Position numbers and translations under genes: made by a program. Below, piece after piece: positions 1 to 11,921 of a stretch of 64,000 bases of DNA. The DNA comes from Didymella arachidicola (taxonomy: Eukaryota > Ascomycota > Dothideomycetes > Pleosporales > Didymellaceae), in NCBI GenBank assembly GCA_016630955.3, contig CM049995.1, positions 1,240,001-1,304,000 on the forward strand, written 5' to 3'. The notes beneath the pieces are model-generated. The model searched no databases. It was not told where the DNA came from and saw only the letters and a list, made by a program, of their open reading frames with translations. Each line of letters opens with the position of its first letter. Position 1 is the stretch's first letter.

Positions 1-3000
1 TACAGGCTGGAACGCGAATCGCTCCTGCGGACGCGCAGCGGAGCAGTGGCCTTGACCCAGACCACGAGGATGCCGATGATGATACACTCAGTGAGATCAT
101 AATGGCAGTTGATCTAACACCTCGGGGCACAGTCGGCTGCTGTTACTATGTCGCTCGTGAAGAGCGACTTTACTTGATGGAGGATATACAAATTGGTGAT
201 GTAGACATTGTGGACGCTTGTGAGCCACGATCTCAAATATCAGTAGGCGCGTATTGACCTAACCCAGTAAAGATCTTCGTTGATCCCACCGTTATTCTGG
301 TTCCGACGAAGATTGATGATGCTGTGATTGATCGTTTCGATCCCGAAGCAAGAAGCGGCGAGTCGACCAGTGGAATGCACGATCAGTTTCGCCTACCGTT
401 TTTGCTAGATGTCCGTCCTCCGAACGAATTCCATTACGACGGAGCCAAGACGAGACTCACCAGTCTGAGGTTAGGCGAGGAGAATGGCGTACCATTCACC
501 TTTAAAGTGCCAGGCGATCATTTAGGTAGCTATGATGCAGAAAGCGCACACAGTCAGCAAGGCCAGCTCCTTCGCATAGCCGGCTGGATAGACATGGAGA
601 GTCGAATCACTGTAAGCTGACAGTGGAAAGCTACTCTCGACTAGCTAATACGTTCCAGGTTGGATGCGCTGGTGCGCTGTTATCCTATTTACAACGCAGA
701 CGTGCTGCTACGTATCTTCCCGGCGACGAAGCCGCACACATGATGTTCCGCATTACCACGCTCGAATTGTTCAGCCCACGCGAAACCATGTTCATTAATG
801 CAGATACGCTGCACTCACTTGGCATCATTGATGCGGAGACACATCCACACTCACACAACAGAGGACCAAACACCAACTCCGGAGCGAAAGAGGGCCTTTC
901 AGTGTATGGGCTGTTTCATCATCTTGCAAGAACATCTCAAGGCAAGTTCTTGTTACGCCAATGCTTTCTGCGCCCAAGCCTCAATATAGATGTCATCAAC
1001 GAGCGGCTGGATGCTGTAAGCACGTTCTCTCGTCCAGAAAACGGCGCAGCACTTGATGCGCTCATTCAGAACATGAAGAGCATTGATAACATGCGTGTAA
1101 CAATGATCAAAATGAGGAAAGGCGTGGGGAGCTCCACACCAGGCAGTAACGGTCTTTCCAGGAGTGTTTGGACTTCCGTAAGAGGAGTGAGTAGCTTTCG
1201 CTCGCCAGTTTAGCAGTCGACTGACGCTCTATGCAAAGTTTGCATTTCACGCTCTCAAGATCAAAGACGCACTCCAAGAGATTCTAGGAAGTGATAACCT
1301 GGCCGTAAAGAAGAAGGCGCGTGTGCTGGGGCTGCTGAAACATGAATTCTGACATGACCCAGATCTTCGAGAAGTTCGAGGGCTATCATCTAGCCCAAGT
1401 CGGTCGAAAGATTAGTGAGACAGTTGACTTTGAGAAGTCCGCGGAAGAACGACGTACAGTGATATTGCCGGGTATCGATGAAGAGCTCGACCACATGAAG
1501 AGGACACTTGACGGACTTGAAGATATCCTCAATCAGGTTGCAGGCAAACTTTCCGAAGGTATGCCTCCAGATGTCAAGGCTTCGCTCAACGTCATTTACT
1601 TCCCACAAATCGGATTTCTTGTCATCGTCCCAATTGATCCGGCTACGGAGACAGCAGTCTATGGTGGTAGTTTCGAGAACCCTTGGGAGCCAATGTTCTC
1701 AGCCGAGTGAGTCGGGTACCTTCGATGAGATTTTATCTACTGATCCACTGTCAGAGGACAGGTATACTTCAAGACCGCCGAAGTTAGGGAGATGGATGAT
1801 CACTTTGGAGACGTTTACGGCATCATCTCGGACCGCGAGATAGAGATAAGCCACGAGCTCGCGCAATTCGTGCTTCAGTACAAAGAGTTGTTCACTTCCT
1901 GCTCGGATGTATGTGGGGAGCTTGACATGTAAAGATCTTGTTGTCGTTGCAAAGACCGAACTGACTTGATCTATAGTCTCTTGGCTCTAGCACAGGGCGC
2001 GAAAGACTATAATCTAGTCCGGCCACGGATGACCCTCGAAAATATCGTTCAGATCGAAAAGGGCCGGTAAGTGCTTATTTACTGTTATCACTCCGATACA
2101 TAACATGCTGATGACCACTGCAGTCACATACTTCAAGAACGAACGGTCTCGTCTTTCGTGCCAAATGACACTTTCATCGCCGGCGGAGCAGGCGAAATTG
2201 GACCCAGCGCTGATCAACAACACAGTTTCTCCAATTCTCTTCAAAGCAGAATTATGGGCCACGAATGCGGGCCCAGTATGCTCGTTCTGACTGGCCCGAA
2301 CTATTCAGGAAAGAGCGTATACCTGAAGCAGGTAGCCTTGATAATATTCATGGCACACGTCGGCTCTTTCGTGCCTGCTGAGAGCGCAAGGATAGGGATG
2401 ACTGACAAGATTCTATGTCGAGTCTCTACGCGTGAGACTGTCTCTCGTGCTCAGAGCGCGTTCATAACCGACTTACAGCAAATATCACTTGCGCTGAACT
2501 TAGCAACGCGCCGGAGCTTACTCATCATCGATGAGTTTGGAAAAGGCACAGATGCCAGTGATGGAGCTGGGTTGGCGTGTGCAGTTATGGAGCATCTACT
2601 CAACCTGGGCAACGAAAGACCGAAGGTGATCGGAGCCACTCATTTTCATGGTAAGCTGAGTGCCACGTGTTCCAGGCCCAATGCTGAGCCGGTGCAGAGA
2701 TCTTCGAAACGGGTTTGCTAAAGACTCGGTCCTCGCTGGGCTTTGGGCACCTCGAAGTCCAGGTCGATGCCGAAAAGTCGCAAGTCGACGACCAGATAAC
2801 TTACCTTTACAAGTAAGACTGGTCACGGCTCCCTCTAACGTGAAATGCTGACACCGCGACAGCTTTCGCCAGGGACGCAGTACTTCGAGCTTCGGCACAT
2901 GGTCAGTCAGCCTTGGCTAGATCTATCACGTTCTAACATAAGATAGCTGCGCAGCCATGAATGGAGTACCGGAAGACATTGTCCGCCGGGCAGAAGACTT

Positions 3001-3226
3001 GATTCTCCTTGCAATGAAGGGAGAGGATCTGGTCGCTGCTTGTTGTCAGATGCCGGAGGCTGAAGCTGCGGAGCTCGAAGATGCTGTAAGAGTGCTGTAA
3101 CCTGATGCGATTCGACTGACAGCCCCCAAGGAACAGATCGCAAGAGACTTCCTTGAGGCTGATATGGGCAATGTGCCCAGAGCGCAATTGTCGGACATTC
3201 TGACAATCTCAACAACAACAGACTAG
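1..3226 (+). CDS. MSH5: MutS homologue MSH5, meiotic recombination (5' partial)
   Basis: MSH5 pairs with MSH4 in the clamp that stabilises crossover intermediates in meiosis; it does not act in mismatch repair. Twelve exons are visible: <1-219, 268-611, 659-1186, 1239-1304, 1363-1706, 1755-1928, 1977-2066, 2124-2650, 2698-2812, 2863-2901, 2947-3085 and 3131-3226. All eleven introns are GT-AG, 45-58 nt, and phases join into one frame of about 890 residues. The MutS core reads through an RLTLYAK-free helix region, then the ATPase: Walker A GPNYSGKS, Walker B LLIIDEFGKGTD, and the ATHFH switch segment at an exon end. The C-terminal helix-turn-helix follows (MNGVPEDIVRRAEDL). The reading frame is open at base 3, so only the extreme N-terminus is missing. 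No inactivating change is seen, which fits a lineage that keeps meiosis (inference). Confidence 0.93.
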
Positions 3227-6200
3227 CGCCTCTAAAAGCGGAACCGGTATCTCAACCATCTTTATTGGCGGAGTCGTCGAATTTGAACTGTGTGGAGCCC
3301 GTAAGCTGCAGCTGTCAGCAGTACGTCATTGGCTCCGTAGCGCTCGAAACCAACAATGTGTTTCAGGTTTCGAAACATAGACCTGTCCACTGCAGCGCAA
3401 AATAATTGCGGAGAATGTCATGCTGATGCTCACTCAGACGCGTGGTTTTGCGTAGCAGCTGCTGTTCCCACTTGATCGTCCTCTCTTCCCTAAACGCTTT
3501 CGTCGCCCTTCCACATTACAAGCGCCATCATCCCTTCGAAACTTCCTCGCAGCTTCTGTCATAACGTAAAGCCTGTTCAGGAATCTGGACGGTTACAAGA
3601 GTGTGGCGATATTCAGCGAACGCCACGCGAAGCACACCCGCGCTGTCGTAGTCTCTGACGGTTTCTGGCAATTCATGCAGCGGGTTTTGATTGCCTTTTC
3701 TTTCCAAAATATGTCATTGGTGTTCAATACGCTGTTCATCTAAGCGCCAAAGGACGTGTGGCTGCATGCTGTTGATGAAGGGGCACCCTTACTGTTTGAG
3801 ACTTTAGCTGATATACACTCATTTTGCGCTCAATTACACTCACTAAGAACCCTCCAGATCACATCGTTCCCAATTCCGCGCAATGGTCAGCTGGCACCTA
3901 GACATCCAAGGTCTTGTTTGGCTCCTTGATGTTCGCCTCATTTTATTGGCAGACTGGGCTAGGGGCAGTGACAGCAAATTCAAGAATAAGAGATGGGTGA
4001 GGGTATCGTTGGAGGATGAACTCTCGAGTGACTGGTGTAGATGAAGAGAATATGTTACGAGGCTGCCTTAGGTTGATGGAGATCTCTCGGGCCTACCGTG
4101 CCTGGGCAGAACATTGGATGGCCCAGGTCAAGCGACAACCCTACCATCAAGTCCTAAGGCTATCGAATGACTCGTTGACAGACAAGGGAGGAAGAATCTG
4201 AGAAGGCGCAAACGACGAGCCAGCGTTTGGGACCTCAACTCTAGCTGATGCAGACATTACGACCCGAAATAGGGCCTCTATTGACTCTCGGTCACCGACC
4301 CCAAGAAAAGCTCGCGTTGATTGTTTTAGACATATTTCGAATGAGGACAAGAGGCTCTCAAAATCGAACCCAACACATCCATGGAGCTGGTCTACGCACG
4401 CAGGATTCCTGGGGGCAAGGCCAGTTTCCCGCAGACTGAGCCCCGCCCTGTCAGATCCTGAGATCGTTGTCCTACACCACGCGATCCAGGCGCTGGTCTG
4501 AGAGCGAGGTCGAACTAGATTGTGGGCAGCTAATTGCCTTCTCGAGGTATTCGCATCCGAAGGTCGAGGGCAGCAACACAGTATGGGGGCGCCCAAAAGA
4601 CCCGAGGTGATTTCATAACCGACTTGTCAATGCGCGTTCGCCCATCACAGTTCAGAATGCGCATTCAGACTGCGCAGGGATTCAGTGCGCAGACACTCGT
4701 GTCGTTGGGAGTTGCGGCCGTCCACGACCTGTGCGCAGGGAAGACGGCGCGCGCCGCTCCCGGGCACCCCGAAACAGGACGCTGTTCAATCCCCGCTTGC
4801 GCGTGAAGCGGCGACATTGTACCTGCGTCGACCATATCAGCCTCATCAGGCCCAACACTGCAAAGTGCAAAGCGTACATTTCGAGAGCATTATGGCGCTT
4901 GATGCTATTTTCGGCATCATCATGTCGCGTGGTGGTTAAAGCTGAAGAGATACATACTGCACAGGTTGGGGAACGAGGCGAAGCAAAGCCCCACCACACG
5001 CTCTGAGGCCACGATGGTTTCTATTTCGCGACGGAGGGATTGAAGAATCCCGGCAGCCTATCGACAAATCGGCTCTGCGAGGCCTTCCAGAACAAGTTGC
5101 GGGATTGATTGTGCTGGCGACATCCCGTGCCGTCTTTCCGACTTCAATGGAAAGGTGGTGATGACATCCAGAAGGGAGCGCTGATCGAAGGTCCTACGCA
5201 GAGCTGACACCTTGTGTAACCCCAGGAGCTCACCGGTGACGACGCCAATGAGAGTTGGGCATATCTCACACCGCAGCAACGGAGCACTTGTCACCGCTTT
5301 CTCACGCACTGCGTGCACCCAGGTGTGGGGAATGTCTGCAAGCGCGCTCCCCTTGCATGCGCGTAGTTGGAGCAACTTTAGACGCCAGGGCCGTTACTGC
5401 CATCCGGCAACTATGCCGTCGAGGATCACTGCTATCGCCTCTCTTGCGGACAGACTAGCAAGGTGCAGTTTGCTCTTCTGAGGGCACTCCTACATTCGAA
5501 CATGTCAGCGCTAGAAGCAGTTCACGCCGCCGACACTATGGGTCCTCTCCAGTCATTGGACCAAAGCCATCTGAATGTGAATGTAGGCATTAGTCAAGGG
5601 CTTACGAATGATCAGCTTGTCATAGTCCAAACTGAAAGTGTAGTGCGGTCGAAGCAGCCATGTGCGACTCCATGAGGGCATTCAGCATCTGCCTGCGTAC
5701 CAGCATGACGGAACGAGCAGCCAAAGTTCAGACTGCGCAGCCTCGCTGATGGTTACAACGATCTTGCTAGATTGGGCTCGCAGGTATGCCTCGCCGCATT
5801 TGGTGTGTTTCAACTTTCGAAGCTGGTAGCGGCGCAACGCTCAATGCTAGCCACTTTCACGAGGCAGCGCTCTAGTAGTAATGGACTCCTGGACTAGAAG
5901 ACGAGAGGCGTGGTCCCATACAGGGACCATCGAACCGGTCCGAGCCTGACAATCGGCAGGTGCCTCATCATGGTTTATGACTTGCAAAACTGCTCGACTA
6001 CGCTTTGTCTAAAGTAGGACTAGAGTTGCTGTAAGCTCTCAGCCCCGTTAGACATCCCTGTCGTGGTAGCTGCAGTGTTCCCTACCCCTGGTTCACCAAG
6101 CGTGAGCATTGACGCTCATCTACTCTGCCCCGGCAAGTGCAGCCTGCACATGCACTCTGATTGTGTTCCAAGATAGGTTACCACATTGATCCTAGGCAAA

Positions 6201-6297
6201 ACGCGGCTGTACCTTCTCCAACAATATTCATATATAATATAGCACTCCTCGTCCAGAGAAAGTGTACCGCCTCAGTTCAACCAAAAAATCTCTCAAG
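3227..6297. other. Intergenic, no assignable gene (3.1 kb)
   Basis: No ORF here has a recognisable domain. The longest coding-like stretch is on the minus strand at about 4147-4430 and lacks an ATG or partner exons (see rejected list). The last 100 bp hold the promoter of the Zn2Cys6 gene. The region may be decayed coding sequence or ordinary spacer; I cannot tell which from the sequence. Confidence 0.5.
6231..6240 (+). promoter_or_regulatory. TATA-like element upstream of Zn2Cys6 gene
   Basis: The AT-only string tatataatat lies 58 bp before the chosen ATG at 6298, a plausible TATA position for a fungal gene. This is a sequence match only. Confidence 0.4.
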
Positions 6298-7762
6298 ATG
6301 TTCCAGACTGTTCCTCAGATCTACAGAACACCTCAACCCCCCCCATCCCCTCCGACCGAGAACATGCTATCTGTTCCCTCGAGTACCGCAGGCCCGTTGG
6401 GACCGGACGGGAAACCCAGACCCAGGAAGATGAGGGCTTCTTGTGATGCTTGTTCCCGTGCGAAGGTCAAGTGCGATAAGGTTCGGCCGACTTGCCAACG
6501 CTGCGGCAATATGAGCATCTGCTGCAACTACTCTCCCTCGATGAGGTATGCCTTCCTTGGAACGGCTTCCCAATGACTTTATCCCGCTCACATGTACGAT
6601 TAGGCTAGGCAAACCGCGCAAGAACAGGAACCCTGATGGTAGCATCATTCGCGACATTCGCAGGTCCAGCTCATGTGGACCATTTGGGTCAAGGCCAGAG
6701 ATCGCCCCTCGAATTGCCTCATATACAGTGGAGAGCTCACCGGAGCCTGTGGACTCATTCTACCTCTGCCCGACTACACCTAGTTTCCAGTTCCAGGATT
6801 CGTTCACAAACGCTTTCGATGGCAATCAATCTCCTCCGTACTCAGAGGCCAGCTGGTCGAATGAGGAGACCATGGGCCTGCAGACATCGACAGATACTAT
6901 GCTCCCAATGACACCATTCAATCCTATATCGCCTTACAACGGAACCAGACATTGCCGTTCTACGAGCTTGCAAAGCCAGCCAGACTTTCTCGCCCCCATG
7001 GACCACGGTATGATCTCGCCGCCGATGGCTAGCCCGCTACTATTTGGCCTGCAAGATCAGCGGAGCCTTCCCATGTTTGAGTCCGAGACATTCGCATTGT
7101 CTCCACCCATGATGGCGGCGCCTCAGCCTAATCTCGCACTAACTGCTCCTATTCAGAGTCATGACTGCACACAGTTCGCATTCCGGATCCTCAACAGCCT
7201 GTGCTCGCCACTGTCGTCTCAGCCTGCTTTTGAAGACTTCAATGGTAGTGCTGACGGTCTCCCCACCCTTGACGCTGTATTATCAGCCAATAAGGCTGCC
7301 GTTGAGAGTCTCTCAGCCATGCTTGCCTGTCCTTGCTCGGCGAACCCACACTTCTCCACAACTATTGCCTTCTCGATCACTAAGATCCTGTCGTGGTATC
7401 AGGCCATTGCTGGCGTCGCCCAAGACATTGTTTCCCCAATCAACACTCGCATGGAGGCCTTCACCCATACACCCATTCTCCTGGGTGACTTCAAGCTTGA
7501 GATTGAGGACGAGGAGACATTTCGTACCCAGATCATCTTGGGAGAGTTAAGGAAGGTGGAGAAGCTCATCGACATGTTTTCTGAGTGTTTCTGCAAAGCC
7601 TCCAACGACAGCGCTGAGTCTGGCGTCTACACATCGTTGGAGTCTTTGCTCCGTACGCGCGTTCGAGACACCTTCAAGGTCACCATGCGCACTGCGCCCC
7701 TCGACGTGAAACGCCAAGTTGCCTTTCGCACACAGAACCGTACACGTGTCAATACCTTGTAA
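6298..7762 (+). CDS. Zn2Cys6 transcription factor, AflR-like architecture
   Basis: Two exons, 6298-6545 and 6604-7762, give 468 residues. The 58-nt GT-AG intron splits the Arg codon just after the zinc cluster, a common intron site in this class. The cluster spans about residues 49-76: CDAC, six residues, Cys, DKVRPT, Cys, QRC and a final CC pair, followed by a basic GKPRKNR linker that should contribute to DNA contact. The rest is Pro/Ser-rich with a Leu/Phe-rich C-terminal half, and no fungal_trans middle-homology domain is obvious; this layout is typical of AflR-type regulators of secondary-metabolite clusters. No polyketide or peptide synthase lies nearby, so a cluster role is not supported. 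The upstream in-frame codon at 6262 is also ATG (MYRLSSTKK), but 6298 fits the TATA position better. Confidence 0.85.
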
Positions 7763-9280
7763 AAGGCTCCTTTACCAACTTGCTGCATTTCAGCGCTTCG
7801 ATACTCTCGCTCGATATATTCTTCATGTACAGTATTTTCTGTCTCTCATGCGCGATTGGGCAAAACCGCTCTCTTTGCACTGTACATCTAGCTCTTGTAC
7901 GCATTTCCTAGGCGAACGCCTGGACATTTGCAGATTTCCATCCACAAGTACCTTCCTCATCGGTAAACATAGCTGGCATTTGGGTTCTCCCCGAGGGGAT
8001 TTACGTACATACGACCATGAAATTAATTCGCGCTACGAAATTGAACATCTGCCAGTGCTGCAAGCCTCCGCTGTTCTGTTTGTCCGTTGAAGTCTTAAAA
8101 AAATCATCCAACCAAGCTTTCTTCTTCACGCTCTTGACATCCAGCACGTCCTGACGAGAAGCTGTGCTATTGCGTACAGAAAAAAGAAGGTCAACACCCT
8201 AGATTAACGTGCGACAGCATACTCCACTTTGCCTCATGGCCCAGCCCCAGCGACACGCAGTGGGTTCAGAGCATATGCTGGGATCAAGGGATGGTCAAAA
8301 GTCGTTAACCTAGAAGCCTTCTTGGTAAATTCCAGCGAGGTCGAGGCAGACGCGACGGTCTCGGTGCTGAGGTTTGAGACATCGTCCCAAAAATCCTACA
8401 CGCCAGCACTTCAGGGCCAACGCCGGCCTAGCAATGAAACTTCTGGCCCAACCGCGCCGCGGAGAGTGTGTGTTAGAACATGGGTGTGCCTGGCGATCGA
8501 CATCCAGCCTCGCGTCGGCCATTTGAACTCCTTCGTAACAACAACCAGCAAGCCAACACTAAATCCTTAGCACTTTGCGGCACAATTCTCACCTACATCG
8601 TTTGGTCTATGTTCCCTATCATGATCTCAAGCACACACCTATCGATCATACCACTTCAGCCTACCCCTTCAGACCTGCACTCGGCCCACGCGGGTGGCTT
8701 GCGCCCCAATACATCCCTGCCCTGTACAAACAAGGATAGTCAGCGTGGAAGGCGCATGCGCCCAATCGTAAATCTCGAGGGCCGAACCGCGGTACTAGGC
8801 GCGCCGAAGATGGGGCCGTCTCGAGCGGCGTGGCTGAGACTTTCGATAGGTACGTGCTTACCTTGCAGGACCTCGCAGGAACATTGCATGAGCCTCGCGC
8901 GAAGGTGTGCGATGGAGATGGTTGGGGGGTTGACCGGTTCTGTGGCATGTGGTGCGAGGCGATGCTTACTCAGATGGTAGTGATCTTTGAGGATCGAGGA
9001 GTAAGGAGGACTACAGATAGAAGGTGTGTATGACAGCTGATAGGAGTTGCATTATCGATGACAACACTGATTTGGAAGGCTCGCAGGATCATCCGATTCT
9101 GATTCTTTGAGGCTTGCCAACTTGCTCCTGCCAGGCCCACTATTTCCAGCCTCGCCGGTTAAACTCACCGCCCCGTTTCTACCTTCGTGGTATCGCAAGG
9201 AAAGTACGCGGCAATCGCACCATTCTCTGGTTTTTGCTTTCGCGGTACCGACGTGAAAGGAAGAACATTATACGTGCAGC
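7763..9280. other. Intergenic, no assignable gene (1.5 kb)
   Basis: Overlapping ORFs on both strands near 8480-9033 have no domain, no consistent frame and no spliced model I could build. I see nothing else in this stretch. Confidence 0.5.
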
Positions 9281-10333
9281 TCACCGTCCCTCAGCCCCGT
9301 ACTCCACGCGCATGCGCCAAAAACAGCGCGCGTGAACCACAACCCCTGTCTGCACCTGCATGTATGATGTGCCCGTGCACGAGCCGGGATTCCCGCCGCT
9401 AAGCTTTACAGTCCCGCCAAATGCAGCAGTCAGGCTGTGAAGGATCGCACCGAGCAAAGCCATTGGCTCACATAGATTAAAACCAACAGTACGGCCAGAA
9501 ACAATACACATATGCAGGCAAACGAAAGGTCTTGCACAAGGCAAAGCAGCGCCAGGCTGCATATGGTACATTTTGCTTTCCTCGGTCGAGTTCGGCTTGA
9601 CTTGGGCTTGGTGGTGTGCAATCATCGGATCGTACGAGTAGGGCACCAGCGAGGTGAGCGCCGTAAGTCCCGGCGGTGTGGAAGAAGGCACTGCCTTGTT
9701 GTAAAAGCGTATGCTTTGGGCGGCTAGAAAGTCCCTAACTACGTCGTTTAGGGAGCGTTTTGCGTAACAGACAGCGCGCTGTGCATCCAATAAGGGCAAC
9801 AAATTGGGACCAGAATACCTTGCAGACGATTGTCGTAGATATTGGTCCAAGACCTCTGGTCGTATTGCACCAACAGTAGTGGTAGATATTGACGAGTCTC
9901 CACCCCATGCGCTCTGAAATTCAGCATTCTGAGCAGTGAGTAAACCCAAGTCGTAAGGACGAACACCTGTGTCAAAGCCATCTTCATTGACAGCTCGGCT
10001 GCCGTCGAACATCGATTTTAGTCCCATGACTGCTGCAAAAGGCTCACTATCGCCAGTGGTTGGTAGCGGCCCTGACGGGAGCTTTGTCAGGTTTGTCGCA
10101 TACACTTCGAGCAGGTACGCTGATGCATGTCCCCAAAAACCCGCATCGTAGGAAATTTGGTACAAACTCGTCACATGTGCGTAATACGCTCTGGTCATCA
10201 TGGCCCAGGCTTGTAAATCAATGTCGTTGAGCAGGAAGCACCAGATCTTGTACGGTTCCAAACCAGATGAATATGACGGCTCGTTAGGATCAAGTGCGCT
10301 ACTCCTCTTGAAAGATCTTGGTTGCTTGATCAT
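9281..10333 (-). CDS. Unassigned ORF, possible exon of a membrane protein
   Basis: An uninterrupted frame of 350 codons runs from the first in-frame ATG (10333) to a TGA at 9281; the frame is open further upstream with no ATG, so a 5' exon may be missing. The first two thirds look like real protein, with aromatic-rich segments (WCFLLNDIDLQAWAMMTRAYYAH) too regular for chance. The last 100 residues look different: a second frame at 9430-9621 carries a strong hydrophobic run (about 25 residues of Leu, Val, Ile, Cys), which would suit a C-terminal membrane span reached through an intron or a frameshift. I do not recognise the family. It may be a partial, mis-spliced or decaying gene. Confidence 0.4.
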   Translation of the reverse strand: MIKQPRSFKRSSALDPNEPSYSSGLEPYKIWCFLLNDIDLQAWAMMTRAYYAHVTSLYQISYDAGFWGHASAYLLEVYATNLTKLPSGPLPTTGDSEPFAAVMGLKSMFDGSRAVNEDGFDTGVRPYDLGLLTAQNAEFQSAWGGDSSISTTTVGAIRPEVLDQYLRQSSARYSGPNLLPLLDAQRAVCYAKRSLNDVVRDFLAAQSIRFYNKAVPSSTPPGLTALTSLVPYSYDPMIAHHQAQVKPNSTEESKMYHMQPGAALPCARPFVCLHMCIVSGRTVGFNLCEPMALLGAILHSLTAAFGGTVKLSGGNPGSCTGTSYMQVQTGVVVHARCFWRMRVEYGAEGR

Positions 10334-11354
10334 GTCGAACCTGAGCCTGAGCTTCCCCAGTAACCGAGTACTGCTCAAGCGTCTCGAACAATCTCTACAT
10401 TCGATTGTTGACCTGATCCGACGACGAAGATAGCCAGCCAGCAGACTGGTATGTTGAAATTATTGTGATTGAGCTTGGAGCTCCTTGCATGCCTTGTATG
10501 AAAAAATCCACAGGCTACACCAATCTCATGCCCTCGAACGAGTCTGCAAAGTCGTCTATGAGATCGGGCACTTCACTGTCCCATCTGTGACGTTCATCTA
10601 GGAACAACCCTTATCTATGCGAAATGCATCTCTCTTGATCAAGCCTTGCTGAAGCAGGTCGCTTGCGTGTCTTCTTCGTGGGCTCATTTAACTCTCGCTA
10701 TCCGATCATTGGCCATTGTCCTGGCGACTCGGGTTTGCTCAGCTTTAGCGGGATGGGATTGTTCGGAATCGGTATTGCGAGTATCTTCTCCCCAATAGAC
10801 TGGGTTTGAATATCTCGTAGCTCTTGCGCCTTCGCCGACATAATAGCGCAAAGCGAGCCAAAATAAAGCGCAGGGAATTCAAACATGGATTACATGTCTT
10901 GCATCCCAATCTATTGTAATTGAGAGACGGAAGAAGGAACCTCGTATGCGATCTTTTGCCAAGTTTTCACTCCCTTTGTGTTTCGCGCGTCCCTCTGAAC
11001 CAAAGATCTGTGACCCGGTAAATGTACGAAGACGATACCGTTCTCGACCGTGGTCAGAAGCTGCGTCAGGGTATTTCAACAAGGTGGCGCGGTGGCAAAG
11101 TCGTGGTCTGACCATTTTGAATTTCCAGTCGCCCCATCACCGTATACGAAGTATCTCTTCGTCTCGTTTCCTGATATCCAAACTCATTTGCGTGTTTGGC
11201 AGACGGCGAAATTATCAAACACCGTGACTTTGTTCAAGAGGGTGCACGCACTGTAACCTATGCAAGGCGGGCTTCGAGGCATGAAGTCGTGATTTGACAC
11301 GATGTATACGTTCTTTGCCATAACAGGGACGCAGCCTGACAGGAAAGCAGACCA
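10334..11354. other. Intergenic, one doubtful small ORF (1.0 kb)
   Basis: The only notable item is a 62-codon minus-strand ORF with a true ATG (10886 to 10698). It has no family resemblance and could be a first exon of the gene ending at 9281, but I found no in-frame splice joining them. Confidence 0.45.
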
Positions 11355-11822
11355 CTACAGGTACACGCCCTCCTCATCGTCTGCGGTTTGTGTCGAGCTG
11401 CCATTTGTCAGTCCCTGCGCCGATGAGGGGGTGGTCGAAGCCGCCGGGGCGGTGGATGCGGTTGACTGTGTGCCATTGTGTTGTGACATTGCACCATTCA
11501 GGCCAATAGCGCCCTCTTCCTTCCTGACCTCGCCCTCGTTCTGAGGTCTCCATGGCAGGCCTCGAACCTCCTCGACCTCTTTCTGTATCAGGTCCATACG
11601 CTCATTGAAATTCTTCATGACTTGTCGGTTCTCGAGAAGCGCCTCATAGCAGTCGCGGTCGTCGTTTTCCCGGGCAAAGTCTTCCAGCTGCTTATTGCTC
11701 GATTCGAGGTGTGTGATGTTGTTGGTAAGCTCGGCATGCTTTGCGTATAGTGAGGATATAGGCAGGTCATTGAGAGCTGCGGCGAACCGTGCAGCAGTGA
11801 TTGGCGTTGCTTCGGCGGACAT
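11355..11822 (-). CDS. TMA17: TMA17/ADC17-like 19S proteasome assembly chaperone
   Basis: A single-exon gene of 155 residues. Residues 15-80 form a helical segment: LPISSLYAKHAELTNNI, then ITHLESSNKQL and a second helix with NFNERMDLIQKEVE. This order (helix, HL-SN motif, ENR..M...ER helix) matches the fungal Tma17 group as I know it; in yeast Tma17 binds Rpt6 and helps assemble the proteasome base under stress. The tail is Ser/Thr/Ala-rich, disordered, and ends in an acidic-hydrophobic DDEEGVYL, comparable with the hydrophobic end of the yeast protein. The ATG at 11822 lies only about 100 bp from the left end of a transposon, so its promoter is short or overlaps the element. The match is from memory and the family is weakly conserved, so another small coiled-coil protein remains possible. 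Confidence 0.6.
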   Translation of the reverse strand: MSAEATPITAARFAAALNDLPISSLYAKHAELTNNITHLESSNKQLEDFARENDDRDCYEALLENRQVMKNFNERMDLIQKEVEEVRGLPWRPQNEGEVRKEEGAIGLNGAMSQHNGTQSTASTAPAASTTPSSAQGLTNGSSTQTADDEEGVYL

Positions 11823-11921
11823 GGTGATAGCTTTTCTGGAGTATCGTGATCTAGGTGACTGTTGTGGTGTGGATAGAAAGCTGTGGAAGACGAAGATGAC
11901 GTGGAGACCTCGAACTAGGTA

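Noticed and set aside
4147..4596. 149-codon minus-strand ORF as a gene
   Set aside because: It begins with TTG, has no ATG, and I could not build a spliced model; kept only as a possible relic.
8480..9033. Overlapping plus and minus ORFs as genes
   Set aside because: No domain, no agreed strand, and composition looks like spacer. A GTAAGC donor near 8870 on the minus strand has no matching upstream coding exon.
10698..10886. 62-residue ORF with a true ATG
   Set aside because: It is short, without family resemblance, and no splice to the downstream ORF keeps frame.
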